A stretch of 64,000 bases of DNA, taken from positions 21,674,890 through 21,738,889 of the forward strand of contig NC_092045.1 of the NCBI RefSeq assembly GCF_003086295.3. Reading direction: 5' to 3'. Position numbers and translations under genes: made by a program. Shown here piece after piece: positions 10,748 through 22,101 of the stretch. The stretch comes from Arachis hypogaea (lineage: Eukaryota; Streptophyta; Magnoliopsida; Fabales; Fabaceae). The notes under the pieces are model-generated. The model did not search any database and had not been told where the DNA came from. It was given only the letters and a program-made list of their open reading frames with translations. Position 1 is the first letter of the stretch; the number at the start of each line of letters is the position of its first letter.

Positions 10748-12155
10748 TGACGTTAGGATTTTTGCTAGTAAAGAATTTTACAAAAATAGTCGCGTTGTAG
10801 ATATAGATTCTAAACCAACAGAAATCCTTCGTACAAACGTTTTGGTTGTCACAAGTAACAAACCCCTTTGAAATTGATAACCGAGTATTCAAACCTCGGG
10901 TCGTCTTCTCAAGGAATTGCAGGGAGGTATGTTCTTATTATTGGTTATGGAAAAACAGTGTTTGGGGTTGAAAAAGGTTTCAAGCAAGAGAAATAGATTA
11001 CAGAATTGATAAATTAATAACTAATAAAACATTTGGCAAGGTATTAGAACAGGAAGTCCTATCCTTATCAATTGTGATGAGAATTGGATTTTAATCCCAC
11101 TTAGTTACCCTTTACTAAAGCAAAGGAAAGTCAAGTGAAATAATTAATTTGATCCTCAAGTCCTAGTCAATCCCTGTGGGAAGACTAGCTTTAGAGTGAT
11201 CTGCCAATTTCAACCACTGCTTTATTTGATAATTCAAGAGTTACCAATTATTTAACTCAAGCCAAGAGGGAAAATTCTAAATTAAATTAAAGACATCATA
11301 AATATAATAAAGCAATCATAAATCTAAAATCCTCAAATTATATTGAATAGAAATATCAAATGTAACATGGAAAAGTTCATAGACAAATAAAAGAGAAAGA
11401 AAATAAAAAGAAACATTGAACCTGGGATCGAGAGTCACTCCTAAAACTAAGAGAAGTCCTAAATCCCTATCCTAAGAGAGAGAGGAGAGAACCTCTCTCC
11501 AAACTAAACCTAAATCATGGAAAGTAACTAAAATGCGAGCTCTCCCCAAATGGATTCATTTCCCCACTTCATAACCTCTGGTCTATGCCTTCTGGACTTG
11601 GATTTGGGCCAAAAAGGGCTTCAGAATTTGCTATGAGCATTTTCTGCAATTTCTGGTGCGTGGCCTCTGTCACGCGTCCGCATGGGTCACACGGTCGCGT
11701 CGATTGGAGTTTTTCCTTATCGCGCGGTCGCGTAAGTCATGCGGCCGCATCATAGGTGTTCTTCTTTAGGTGCGCGGTCGCGTCAGTCATGCGGCTGCGT
11801 CCTGCTTCTTCGCGCTTGGCATGCGGCGGCGTCGTCCATGCGATCGCGTGGATGCTAGTTTCTCCAAAACTCCGTTTTATGCTTTCCTTCCATTTTTGTA
11901 TGTTTCCTTTTCCATCCTTTAAGTCATTCCTACCTTAGAAGATCTGAAACTACTCAACACACTAATCATGGCATCGAATAAAAATAAAGGTAATTAAAAT
12001 AATTAATTCTAAAGCATAGAAAACATGTTTTTCACATACATCACATAATAAAGAAGGGAAAGTAAAACCATGCAATTAATATGAATAAGTGGGTGAAGGA
12101 TTAAATAAATCACTCAAACTAAGCACAAAATATATCATAAAATATGGGTTTATCA
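10748..12155 (-). mobile_element. Element B 5' LTR
   Basis: A 1408-bp LTR with TG...CA ends (minus strand TGATAAACCC ... CTAACGTCA). It contains the paired-dyad CpG array at 11671-11850 and the conserved GGGTCGTCTTCTCAAGGAATTG core at about 10897-10928. It is related to, but clearly diverged from, the 3' LTR of element C. Confidence 0.9.
11671..11850. repeat. Paired CGCG-dyad array in element B LTR (4 pairs, 50-bp period)
   Basis: Quasi-palindromic 12-mers start at 11672/11689, 11722/11739, 11772/11789 and 11821/11838. Each pair is offset by exactly 17 bp (12 + 5 spacer). Pair-to-pair spacing is 50, 50 and 49 bp. The roughly 21-bp sequences between pairs are unrelated to one another. Confidence 0.9.
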
Positions 12156-13489
12156 ATCGTCTCAAAGAAACAATGGATCAATTTCAAGCAACCCTGCGTC
12201 AGTTGGACTGAGCGATAAACTGAATAGTACCCGAAGCTTTCATGAATAAAGAATCTCAAATTGAGAACTATGAATTAAAGCGTGCTGTGCAACAAGTGGA
12301 AAAGATGGAGAGTGATGAACCACCACATTCTTATTATGATGAACCACCCTCTTATCATAAACCTTTTTCTCCCAATTAATGAGCCCTCACATCCACCTCA
12401 ACCTTTAATGCATGACACTATTGGTGTTCTTCTTCAAGGGCAAAGAGAGATGAAATGGGGAGTACTAGAATTCGCGACTGCCTTGACCGAGGTAGTAAAC
12501 CGATTAGCTTTCCAACATTTGAACACTCAAAGTACTCCCATGGCTACATGTGAAGAATTAAAAGAAGAGCGTAGCATGAAGGAGACACTAGAAACTCCGA
12601 TGGACAATGAGGAAGATGGCTTTGTATTGGAACAAGTGGAGGAAGCCATAATAGTTGAAGAAGAAGAAGTGGTTGAAGATTTAGGAGATGCTGAACCTCC
12701 ATGTGAATCTAGAATTGTAGAGCACCCCTCCAGTAAGATTGAAATTGATTTCAAGAAGGCCAGTGCACAACCTCCATGGCATATTCCTTATGAAGACTTG
12801 GATGGGATAGATCAAGAAGTAAGTTCCCTTGGTAATAAGGATCATGCATCAAGTCCTCCCAGTAATAAAACTACATCCGCAATTGAACTTCTTGAATATG
12901 AAGACTCTTCTCTGATTGAGTCTGAGAATGATGTAGAAGCGGAAATCCTTAGAAAAGGGTGGATGGGAGTTGAGTACGCTTTGTCAAGAACATTGGAAAC
13001 TTCTCCACCTAGGTTGCCGTCTATTCCTTCACTTGAGTGGGTAAAACTTATCTCTGTTTTTTTCCTATCCCACTTGAGTACGGTATTCTTGAAATGGATG
13101 GCCAACTCAGGATGCTTTGTGGCATAAAGCGTAAGAGGAGATTGTTCAGTGGTTGGAGTTTTAAATCAAGACTCATCAAGGTTGATATTTCAAGAGTCAG
13201 ATGTAAGGACTCAACTGGTGATAATTTGGTTAGATCCAAAAGAAGAGTTTGGTACTCCGTAGAGAATTCAAAGTGCTTGCCACCCGGATGCAACCATGAT
13301 TATCAACTTGAAGACGGGTGTAGAATCAAGATTTGGGATCCCGGCATACAAGAAGATCAAATTTGGGAGCTCAAAACTTGTGAAGAACTCCATCAAAGCT
13401 TGAGAAATTTACTTGGTATTGATAGAGCTTATTGGAAGTCCAAGCATTGGTGGAAGTTTCAGGATGAGTTCAAGCACAAGCCACCATGA
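12156..13489 (+). pseudogene. Element C reading frame of unknown function, interrupted and frameshifted
   Basis: The sequence after B starts in frame with RLKETMDQFQATLRQLD, homologous to DHFKETVDQFHATLHQLE of B, then meets a TGA. A longer open part (12282-13127) contains the same acidic core, ERSMKETLETP...VLEQVEEAIIVEEEE...DLGDAEPP. Homology then moves to another frame (13037-13489) after a small deletion in the region coding for LSPLEYG. The C-terminus keeps ENSKCLPPG, EDGCRIKIWDPGI and YWKSKHWWKFQDEFKHKPP. The C-terminal domain is therefore well conserved between two elements whose LTRs are strongly diverged, which argues for past selection. Function unknown. Confidence 0.75.
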
Positions 13490-13714
13490 CAAGGAGCTCG
13501 CCAAATGTCCAACTTAAGGACTATAACTAAAAGTGCTAGGTGGGAGACAACCCACCATGGTATGATCGTTCCTTTTTCAATTATAATTTTTATTTAGTTT
13601 TATTTGTTTTTGAATTTTATTTTATTTTATTTCATTAAACCTGGAATTATTCATAACATCCGCATTAGCATTGCATTTTGCATACTGCATTAAGAAAAAG
13701 AGGGGAAGCACGCG

Positions 13715-14240
13715 ACGCGCCAGCGTCGCTGACGCGTCCGCGTCATAGGTGCGTTTTAAAGAAAAGAGAATTGAACAGAAAGTCACGCGAAAGTGTGACT
13801 GGATAAGCCTCAATTGGCTGGATAACCCAAGCAATCGCGTCACTCACGCGGCCGCATCAATTGGCAAATAAGCCTCCTACGCGTCCGTGTCACGCACGCG
13901 AACGCGTGCCCCAAAAATCGACGTAAAAAGGGGTGTATGGCAGAATGTTAGGCTGGAATAGGGCTGGAACCATGCTAAAAGCACAAGCCCTATCACGCGA
14001 ACGCGTATCCCACACGTCCGCGTTATTTTTCAAAGTATGGCCATTCACGCGATCGCGTCACCCACGCACACGCGTCACCCTGAATTTTGGCAATATGCGT
14101 TTGAGACAGAGAGTTGTGCGAACACGAGGCTGCTCTTGTGCCACTAGCACAAATCAAGTCACGCGAACGCGTGAGCCATGCGTCCACGTCACTTGAAAAT
14201 AGCGCCAATCACGCGACCGCGTGCTCCACGCGTCCGCGTC
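13715..14240. repeat. Paired CGCG-dyad array in element C internal region (7 pairs)
   Basis: 12-mer pairs begin at 13715, 13829, 13879, 13995, 14047, 14161 and 14211; the partner of each starts exactly 17 bp later. The last six form three doublets (50-52 bp within a doublet), and the doublets recur every 166 bp (13829, 13995, 14161). The corresponding position in B lacks this block. Confidence 0.9.
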
Positions 14241-14965
14241 AGCTGCGCCGCACATCTTATCCAGATCAGCGCCACGTATCTTATCTTTTCTTTTCTAATC
14301 CTAATTTCTTCTATCTTTTTTTCTTTCCTCCTCCTTTCTTACTTTCTTCTTCTTCATCTCTTTAACTTCTCATCCTTCTTCACTTTCATTCTATTTAATT
14401 TTTTGCATACTTTCATTTATTGCATTTTTATTTTGTGTATATTTTTCTTTTCTTTTCTAAATTTATTATTTTTTCATTGGTGTTACTTGTTCATATTCAA
14501 CTGTTATATCTTTTCTGGTATTATTTTGGTGCTTAGTGACTTGTTTTACACTGTTGGGTAATATTATTTAAGTCAATGCTAATCTTTTATGTTACTTATA
14601 CTCCTTTTGCATTGACATGAATTTATATTTTTTTCATTACCCATTATCTTTTCCCCATTGTTGCAAATTTTTGCACTCTTGATTTGCCATGTGCTTCTAC
14701 TGTTTTCTCACTTGCATGTTGTAGCTATCATGTAATTGAGACCCTTCTTATTTGGCATTAACACCCAAATTTTATTTATTTTCTTATCTTTATTTTTGGG
14801 TTACTTTTCTTCCCTTTTTCTTTCAGGATGGCCACCTGAAAGGAAACCGGAAGACATTTACAAGGGGAGACAGACAAGACCATCTGCACAATCCTCAGAG
14901 AAAAGTGCCAATTAGAGCCACCCATCCACTTGTACATCTTAGCATGCACCGAGGACGGTGCAATC

Positions 14966-14981
14966 TTTAAGTGTGGGGAGA
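14966..14981 (+). promoter_or_regulatory. Internal polypurine-like motif in element C
   Basis: CTTTAAGTGTGGGGAGATC, about 1.47 kb upstream of the terminal tract, followed by the palindrome GATCGGTACCGATC. It matches the B motif at 7984-8000. Confidence 0.5.
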
Positions 14982-15579
14982 TCGGTACCGATCTCCATGG
15001 GTTAGTTATTCTCTTCTCAACACCAATGTCCTATTTTCTTTATTAGTTCATTGTTGCATTGCATAATAGATTGCATGTGTAGTTGATTGTTTGCATTTAA
15101 GTACGACTTGGTTGAAAAATATGAGTTTCTTTCTAGGACCCTATTTTTGAAAATTTCACTAATTTAAATTATAAACTTTTTGTGTTAAATTTGTTTGAAG
15201 TTGTATTTGGAACATGGTTTTTTGAGCCAAAGAACACACAACCTGTGAGATTTTGAGCTTATTTATATGGTTACATTATTTAACCATAAATATTTTATTC
15301 TTGTGTGTTTTCTTCTCTATGATTGCAATCTTTACTTTGTTCCATTCTATATGTCCACTATTTAGTGTATTTACATGCTTGCATATTGTTGAGGCCATCA
15401 TTTGATTATTAGCTCACTTATCCCCAAAAAGCCTACCCTTTCAATCACCTTTGTTAGCCACCTTGAGCATTTTATCCCCATTTGTTTAATATTTTACCAC
15501 ATCACTAGCCTTATGCAGAAAAATAAATTAAATATCCCAATTGAATCTTTGGTTAGCTTAAGATAGAGGTTGTGCATCA

Positions 15580-15594
15580 ATTAAGTGTGGGAAA
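15580..15594 (+). promoter_or_regulatory. Second internal polypurine-like motif in element C
   Basis: AATTAAGTGTGGGAAAAC, about 0.86 kb upstream of the terminal tract, at the position equivalent to 7392 in B and 34571 in D. Confidence 0.4.
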
Positions 15595-16435
15595 ACTGTG
15601 GGAACATGGGTTAATAAGGGAATGTATCATGTTTCTAATTTATTTAAATATTGGAAATTTGGGAACCTACTCATGAAAAACTAAAATAATTAAATAATGA
15701 AAAATCCATGTGCATTGATAAGTTATGTTTATTTCTCTACAAAAAAAAATCCAAAAATATTCAATAAATAAGTAAATAAATAAGGGGACAAAAATACCCT
15801 AATGTTAAGCTTTAATAGAAAGATCAATGCACATGTGATAAAGAAATATAAAAAATTTGGTACATGAGTATGTGATACAAAAGTGGGAATTATGGGTAGC
15901 TAGGTGTGATTTTTAGAATTACATAGAGTATGTGTGTGTGTTAGGTAAGAGCTTAGGTTAGTCAAAGATTCATATTATAGCTCACTTGGCCATACATATA
16001 TCCTTACATTCACCTCAGCCCCATTACAACCCTGAAAAGACCTCATGATGTTTGCATTGATATGCTAAATATTTGTTGATTGGTTAGATGAAGAACAAGG
16101 TTGAGAAAGCATGACTAGGGAAGAGTAGAGTGATTGACCCTAGACACTTGAGAGTTAGAGTGATATACACTACCAGTAAGGGTTCAGTGCTTGATTCTAT
16201 GTTCCCTGCTTTCTTGAGCTATCTTCTTACAAGTTTACTTGCTTTTTATTGTACGATTTGAATTAGTGGAATTTGGTTTGTATTTGTCTTGGAGAACTTG
16301 TTTGTTTTTAACCAAGTAGATAGAAACATCTTAGCATGTAGTTACATTCACATTCATAGGTTGCATTGCATGAGTCTTGCTTTTCCCTACTCATTTGTTT
16401 TATCTCCTTAAGCTAAGCATGAGGACATGCTAATG

Positions 16436-16452
16436 TTTAAGTGTGGGGAGGT
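16436..16452 (+). promoter_or_regulatory. Element C terminal polypurine tract
   Basis: TTTAAGTGTGGGGAGGT immediately before the LTR start TGATAAACC at 16453, in the position of the plus-strand primer. Confidence 0.88.
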
Positions 16453-17895
16453 TGATAAACCACTATTTTATGGTTTATATTGTGTTTAATTGAGTGGTTT
16501 TTATCAAATTCTTGCCCACTTATTCATATGATTTGCATGATTTTACAATTCCTTCCTAGTTTAGTTCTATGGTTGAAAACTTGCTTCCTAGAGATCTTTT
16601 AATTACGTATTTTAAATCTCCTTTATACCATTCGATGCCGTGATTTGTGTGTTAAGTATTTTCAGGTTTTATAGGGCAGGAATGGCTTAGAGAATGGAGA
16701 GGAAGCTTGCAAAAATGGAAGGAACACAAGAAACTAAGGAGATGACCAGCGAACACCGACGCGGACACATGGCACACGCGACCGTACGAAATGGAGAAAA
16801 TCGCAGTGACGCGTTCGCGTGCCTGACGCGAACGCGTGGATTGGAGTATGCACAAATGACGCGAACGCGTGGACGACATATACGCATGGCAAGAAAAAAA
16901 ACGCTGAATGACGCACACGCGTGGATGACGCATACGCGTGACATGCGCGATCTGCAGAATTAACAGAACACGCTGAGGGCAAGTTCGGGCCGCGTTTTGA
17001 CCCCGTTTTTGGCCCAAAAACACAGAATAAATCCAACAAACATGCAGAGACTTAGGATACGGAGAATAAGCGGATAATTAACAATTAAAGGATTAGATGT
17101 AGTTTCTAGAGAGAGAGAGAGGCTCTCTCATCTCTCTTAGGTTTTGGGATTTTAGGATTAGCTTTTCTTATTTAGTTTTCTCTTCTACTTTTAATTCTTC
17201 TAGTACTCTAGTTTATTTACTTTCCCTTGTTGATTACTTTATGTTGCTATTTAGTTTATGAATTCTCATGTTTAATTTGATTTCTCTATTTAGTGCAATT
17301 TGAGGTACTTCATATTTATGATTTTAATTTAGCTTTTTACACTCTTAGCTTTGGTTGAGTAATTGGTGACTCTTGAGTTATCAAACTTAGCTGATGATTA
17401 AAAATTAGAATTCTTTGCTAATTGATTTGAATTCCCCTAACTCTAGTCTTTTCTTAGGAATTGACTAGGACTTGAGGAATCAAATTGATTTATCCACTTA
17501 ACATACCTTCATAGTTAGAGGTTGACCAAGTGGGAGCAAAAGCCAATTCTCATCACAATTGATAAGGATAACTAGGATAGAACTTCCAGTTCTCATACCT
17601 TGCCAAGAGCTTTATTAGTTATTAATTTAATTTCTTGCAATTTACTTTTCTTGTTCAACTTATTTAAAAATCCCAAAAAAGATACTTTTTCCATAACCAA
17701 TAATAAGAACACATCTCTGCAATTCCTTGAGAAGACGACCCGAGGTTTAAATACTTCGGTTATCAATTTTATTAGGAGTTTGTTACTTGTAACAACCAAA
17801 ACTTTTGCACGAAAGGATTCTCTGTTGGTTTAGAAACTATACTTACAATGCGATTATATTTGTGAATTTCTTTACCGATAGAAATCCGCTCGTCA
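16453..17895 (+). mobile_element. Element C 3' LTR
   Basis: A 1443-bp LTR starting TGATAAACCACTATTTTATG and ending ...CCGCTCGTCA. It contains a paired-dyad array (16759-16940), a GA-rich tract near 17110 and the reverse form of the conserved U5 core (CTGCAATTCCTTGAGAAGAC, about 17717-17736). Element F coding sequence begins at the next base. Confidence 0.88.
16759..16940. repeat. Paired CGCG-dyad array in element C LTR (4 pairs, 50-bp period)
   Basis: Pairs at 16759/16776, 16809/16826, 16859/16876 and 16911/16928, all offset 17 bp. Pair-to-pair spacing is 50, 50 and 52 bp. Example unit: ACGCGTTCGCGT, 5 bp, ACGCGAACGCGT. Confidence 0.9.
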
Positions 17896-18170
17896 GTAAG
17901 CATAGTCTCCCCGGTCCATAAGCCACATGTGGAGATAGTCCGACAATGGAATTTGGCGTCTCATGTGCTGAGCTTCCTAATCAAGGAGATCAAAGCCCAG
18001 AGAGCAGGACACAAAATTTCAGTTGATGGCTGCGTCTTTGTGTTAGTGTTCATATATTTTAATGAAATGAAGTTTTCTCATCCAAAAGCATATGACACTC
18101 CCGGACTACCATAAGTGGCGTACTGGACACAGAGGAGACTAGTGGACCGGATTGCCCTTGAAACATATAA
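17896..18170 (+). pseudogene. Ulp1-like protease gene of element F, upstream exon remnant
   Basis: Coding-like sequence starting abruptly at the edge of element C gives HVEIVRQWNLASHVLSFLIK and ISVDGCVFVLVFIYFNEMKF, then a stop near 18112 followed by readable WTQRRLVDRIALETYNEM. I recall this stretch as the region upstream of the Ulp1-type catalytic domain in proteins encoded by legume MULE-type elements, but I could not search. The in-frame stop and the truncation by C make it a pseudogene fragment. The rest of the gene continues at 18480-20601 and, beyond element D, at 45114-46965. Confidence 0.6.
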
Positions 18171-19512
18171 TGAAATGGTAAATAAAAAAATTAATTTTCT
18201 TGAAATTTTGGTTCAGATATTTCTAAATTATTGTGCTAACTAAATAAGTTTTGTATTAGAAAATTGTGAAAAGAGAAAAATTGAGGGGGGAGAGATAGAA
18301 GAAAAGAAGGGGGAAACGAAGGAAAAGTAGAAAGAAAAAAAGAAACTTGTCATTTTGCATTCGTCTTCGAAAAAAGAAATTTTTTCTGAATCTGAGTATA
18401 CTTCTTACCCTCACTTATTGAAAATAATCTATTTATTTAAAATTTTATATTGTTATTTCAACAAAAATTTTGGTATGTACTACAGAGAAGAAGAAGAAAT
18501 GGAGAAAGCACCGCCAAAAAAAGAAAAAAACAACCACAAATAAAGAGTGGCAACAAAACAAAGCAAAAAAAAAGAAGATTGTTTTGACATATTCGGAAAG
18601 CGAAACTGAATTCAAAGACGAGTAAGATTCAAAAATGATGATTTGTAGTTATAAATATATATTTTGTTTTTATTGATTGAGTCTTTTTGACTACTTGTTC
18701 AAATCTGAAATAATTTTAGTTTATTTATGAACTAATTGAGGTTCACTTGATGATGTGATAAGTATTGATAATTTCGGTTCATTTTTAAATTTATTTGAAG
18801 TTAATTTGGTTTAGTTTTACTTGGATTTGCTGAACTTTTTTATGTGTGCTTGTTAAGTATCGAGTCTATTTCACTGCTTGTTCAAATCTTAAAATAATTT
18901 TGGTTCATTTATTTTTTTAATTAAGTTTCATCCTGATTTTAAATCAAAATTTTTTGTATGAATTGTCAAAAGTGAAGAAGTAGAGGAGACGAGTGCTGAA
19001 AAAAGAAAATAGAATGAAGAGAAAAAATGACGGTGTTGAAAAAACAAATGTTGCTCCGGATGACTGTGACTTGACGGACGTGCGATATGATTTATCGCAG
19101 ACGTAAGATTAAGTTTCTTATATAGAGTTCTTTTTCTTTCTCTGCTAAGTTTTTCTAAAACCTCATGTAATTTCTTTGATTTTACTGAATAATATTTATT
19201 TTTTCTGCTTAGACTGCCAACTATAAATTTGGGCAGCAAAAGTGAATCTATGTTACAAACACAGACAAGTTTGGCACGGTCTGTAAATACACCGAGCAAT
19301 ATCAAGTAATTTTTTTAACATTTATTTACTTCTTCTTTTAATTAGAATATCTTGGTTGATAATTTTAATTTCGTATCTTTTTTATTAGAAAAAATATCCC
19401 TAAATTTTCGATTGCAATTTTTAGAAGAAAAAGATGGCATGAAAAAAAAAAGGAAAAAACAGAGTTTACAACCTCCAACTATGTAAGTTGAAATACTTAC
19501 GTTGGTCTTTTA

Positions 19513-19916
19513 GGCTGCATTTGTTTACAGAGACAGGACACTGAGATAGGGACACAGAGACACAAAATTGTGTTTGACAGAAAAGACATGGATATAAACA
19601 ATGTGTTCAGAGACATTGAATTAATGTATTTTGTGTCCATCCGGACAAGAAGGACACAGAGATATTAATAAGAGATACAACTTATTTTTTATTTTTTCTT
19701 TCATTAATCTTGTTAATTTTTCATAATTATATTTTTATTATTATATTTTTTGACTCAAATTTTTTGAATGGAAAAAAATGAGAATAAATTGAATTTTCAT
19801 AATTTATTCTAGTTTATTGCCAAATTTAATACAAGAACATAAAATTTTGTGTCTCTGTCCTTTATGTCTTGTTCTCAATGTCTTGTCTTGTCTTGTTCTC
19901 AGAAACAAACACAGCC
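19513..19916. mobile_element. Tourist-like MITE (404 bp) in element F intron
   Basis: Terminal inverted repeats GGCTGCATTTGTTTACAGAG (left) and GGCTGTGTTTGTTTCTGAGA (reverse complement of the right end) are flanked by a TTA duplication at 19510-19512 and 19917-19919. The 3-bp TTA/TAA target and GGC-type ends fit the PIF/Harbinger (Tourist) class. No coding capacity. Confidence 0.8.
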
Positions 19917-20287
19917 TTAAATTTAGGTAATAATATTTGTTTAATTATTGACACAAAATTTTTGTTTTATTATCAGTAGCCCAACACCTGATCCTCAAGA
20001 ACAAATCTTTGTGGTTCGAGAAGAAATTCAGTCTCAACTTATGAACATGTGAGTTTTTCAATTTTACTTTCCTATTCTAATCAATGTGCAGCTTTCACTT
20101 GGTGCAGATTTCTATTTTACTTTCCTATTCTGATAATTCAATATTAATTCCTTTCTTGTTTACCTTCATTAGAGTTCTTATTACAATTGCTCTTCCAAGT
20201 TCTCTTGTGGAAGAGATAAAACAACAAAAAATTTTTACCTCTGTCCTTTCGAAAACTCAAACAAAAGAAATATCTGTTAATGAGCAA

Positions 20288-20601
20288 GTTCTACTTAAAA
20301 TTCTTTTTATTAGTTTTGATTGTATATAATAAGAATTTCGGTTCATTATTGAACACTTTTCTATTTAATCCATCTGCCTTCTGGAACCCCAACAGCAAGC
20401 CTGCGAAGAAACTTCGGCAAGACAATCGGAGCAAGAAGCTCCTCTTAATGTATAAGTTTTACTTAAAATCTTTTTTATTAGTTATCATGGTATATAATAA
20501 TAATTTTGGTTCATTATTGAACACTTTTCTGTTTAATCCAACTGCCCTCTGAAATTCCAACAACAACCTGCAAAGAAACTTCGGCAAGGCAATCCGAGTG
20601 A
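20288..20601 (+). repeat. 168-bp tandem duplication of an exon-intron unit
   Basis: The phrase gttttacttaaaatc...cttcggcaag recurs at 20288 and 20456. The second copy is split by element D and resumes at 45114 (caagaagctcctctgaatgtgtaag, matching 20442-20456). Confidence 0.75.
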
Positions 20602-22101
20602 TGTGAGAATTTATGTCGGTCTATAATTTCTCAATATAATTTCATTAAAAGTATAGTCTAAGCCAACAATTAACTCTTACAATCAAAGTTTAATTTTTTT
20701 CACAATGCAAACCAATAAAAACCAGGAGTTTTAAGTTTCGGATCATCTCTCAAAGGAATTGCAGTGAGGTATGCATATAATTGGCTATGAAAAATCGGGG
20801 GTGGGATAGCAATTGACACAAAATTAAATAGCAAGAAAGTAAATGATAATTAACTAATAAAGTAAAGGGAATTCAAATGCTAAGGAACCTCTTGGGAAGG
20901 GTTGAGAATTAAGGTTTTCTATTCTAGCCACTGACCACATACATGAACAATTATGAAGAGTTAATCTCATTTAGTCAGCCTTCACATCGAGAATAAGTCA
21001 AATAGGCATAATTGATCTCAATTCACAAATCCTAGCCAACTCACTAATTAGCTTAGTGAAAGACTAGCATTAGTGAAAACCAAATCAACTCACAACTCTA
21101 AATTATCAATGAGTATTGGACATCAATGACTCAAGGTCACATAAGTATTCAATTCCAAGCCAAGAGTATGAAAAACTACTCATAAGTAAAGAAGTATTTT
21201 ATCAAACACTTGACATGCATAAAAGAAAAAACATGGTAAATTATATGAATAATAAAATCTATAACTACCAATTCTAAGAAAACAATAATAACAACTCAAT
21301 TAAGCAACAATAAACATAAAAACATTAAATTGCATTAATGGAAATTCAATATTCAAAGGTTCAATATTCATAAACTAAGAAAACAAAACAAGTTAACTAC
21401 CACTAAATTTTAAGAGAATTAGGGTGCAAGAATATAAATTCAAGTATCAAGACTATAATTAAATAAGACTAAAACTTAAAACTAATGAGAAAATAAAGTA
21501 AAACCTAAGGCATTCTAGAGAGAAGTTAATCCTTCTAAAATCTAAGAAAAAATGTAAAATCTAAGTGTATGTGTGTGTTCCTCCTCCACTCCTTTGGCAC
21601 TCAAAATACATTAGAATATAGCAATTTGGGATCTTTTGGAAGCCTAAAACAAAGATGCACATATTTCACTAAACCAAGCACGTGAAGGATTTTTGCGCAC
21701 ACGAAATTTTTTCGCTCAAGCAAGAAACTCGCCCACGTGAGGAATGCTCACCCAATCTAGAAACTCGCTCATGCGAGATATTTTCACCTACACGAGACTT
21801 CAACAAACTCCAATCCAAGTTGCTTCCTGAATTCGCTTCTTCACTCCATTCTTTTTTATCCTTTGAAGCCATTGAAGCACCTTAACCTTGAAATATTTAA
21901 ACAAAATTGATTACGGCATCGAATGACATAAAAAGAAATTAAAAATCAATAATTAAGAGCATATAAAGCATATTTTTCACTCATGAGTTTATTGGAAGCA
22001 ATAAATAAAAAACTCCATGAATTAAGCTAAAAATTGTATAATTTGGTTTATAAACTCTATACTTTTCAATACAATTTATAACAATAAAATGAAATTTATC
22101 A
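20602..22101 (-). mobile_element. Element D 3' LTR
   Basis: A 1500-bp LTR, clearly the same sequence as 43490-45113 but about 120 bp shorter. The CpG-rich array near 21690-21802 has about six units here against about twelve in the 5' LTR. The U5 core is at about 20740-20770. Confidence 0.88.
21690..21802. repeat. Short CpG/GAGA-type array in element D 3' LTR
   Basis: About six units of 17-19 bp with the loose pattern ACRCGAGAAAYTNCGCCC (for example aagcaagaaactcgccc, atgcgagatattttcacct). Confidence 0.6.

Larger units (their letters stand above)
6451..12155 (-). mobile_element. Element B: non-autonomous LTR retrotransposon, 3' LTR interrupted by A
   Basis: In element order: 5' LTR 10748-12155, Asp-tRNA primer site 10727-10744, one reading frame of unknown function (10630-8879), long non-coding DNA, terminal polypurine tract 6567-6583, and a 116-bp piece of 3' LTR (6451-6566) cut by A. 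No protease, RT or integrase is present, so it needs proteins from another element. B lies inside the reading frame of its relative C. The first 5 bp after B (atcgt, 12156-12160) should be one copy of its target duplication. Confidence 0.88.
13490..16435 (+). other. Element C non-coding internal region
   Basis: No coding sequence is recognised. The start (gtgctaggtgggagacaacccacc) is shared with B (8816-8845) and in decayed form with D (near 41790-41810). A CpG-rich array (13715-14240) interrupts the alignment to B. The remainder is AT-rich and includes two internal purine motifs. Confidence 0.7.
12156..17895 (+). mobile_element. Element C: non-autonomous LTR retrotransposon, 3' part
   Basis: Same family as B but in the opposite orientation. 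It begins abruptly inside the reading frame where B was inserted; its 5' LTR and N-terminal coding part should lie left of the window. It has the reading-frame remnant, a non-coding internal region with a CpG array, two internal purine motifs, the terminal polypurine tract and a full 3' LTR ending at 17895. The next bases belong to the coding sequence of element F, so C itself sits in F. Confidence 0.87.
18171..20601 (+). pseudogene. Ulp1-like gene of element F, small exons and introns
   Basis: Short coding-like blocks alternate with T-rich intron-like sequence. Examples are 19021-19105 (ending before gtaagatt), 19211-19308 (TNLGSKSESMLQTQTSLARS-like), 19977-20050 and 20173-20290, flanked by AG and GT signals. 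Introns repeatedly contain the phrase ttcggttcattt. A 168-bp exon-intron unit is duplicated (20288-20455 and 20456 onward); D inserted in the second copy. A MITE occupies 19513-19916. Exon borders are read by eye only. Confidence 0.45.

Noticed and set aside
11671..11850. CRISPR array
   Set aside because: The repeat-spacer geometry is superficially similar, but the DNA is inside a plant LTR, the repeats are degenerate palindromes and no cas-like genes exist nearby.
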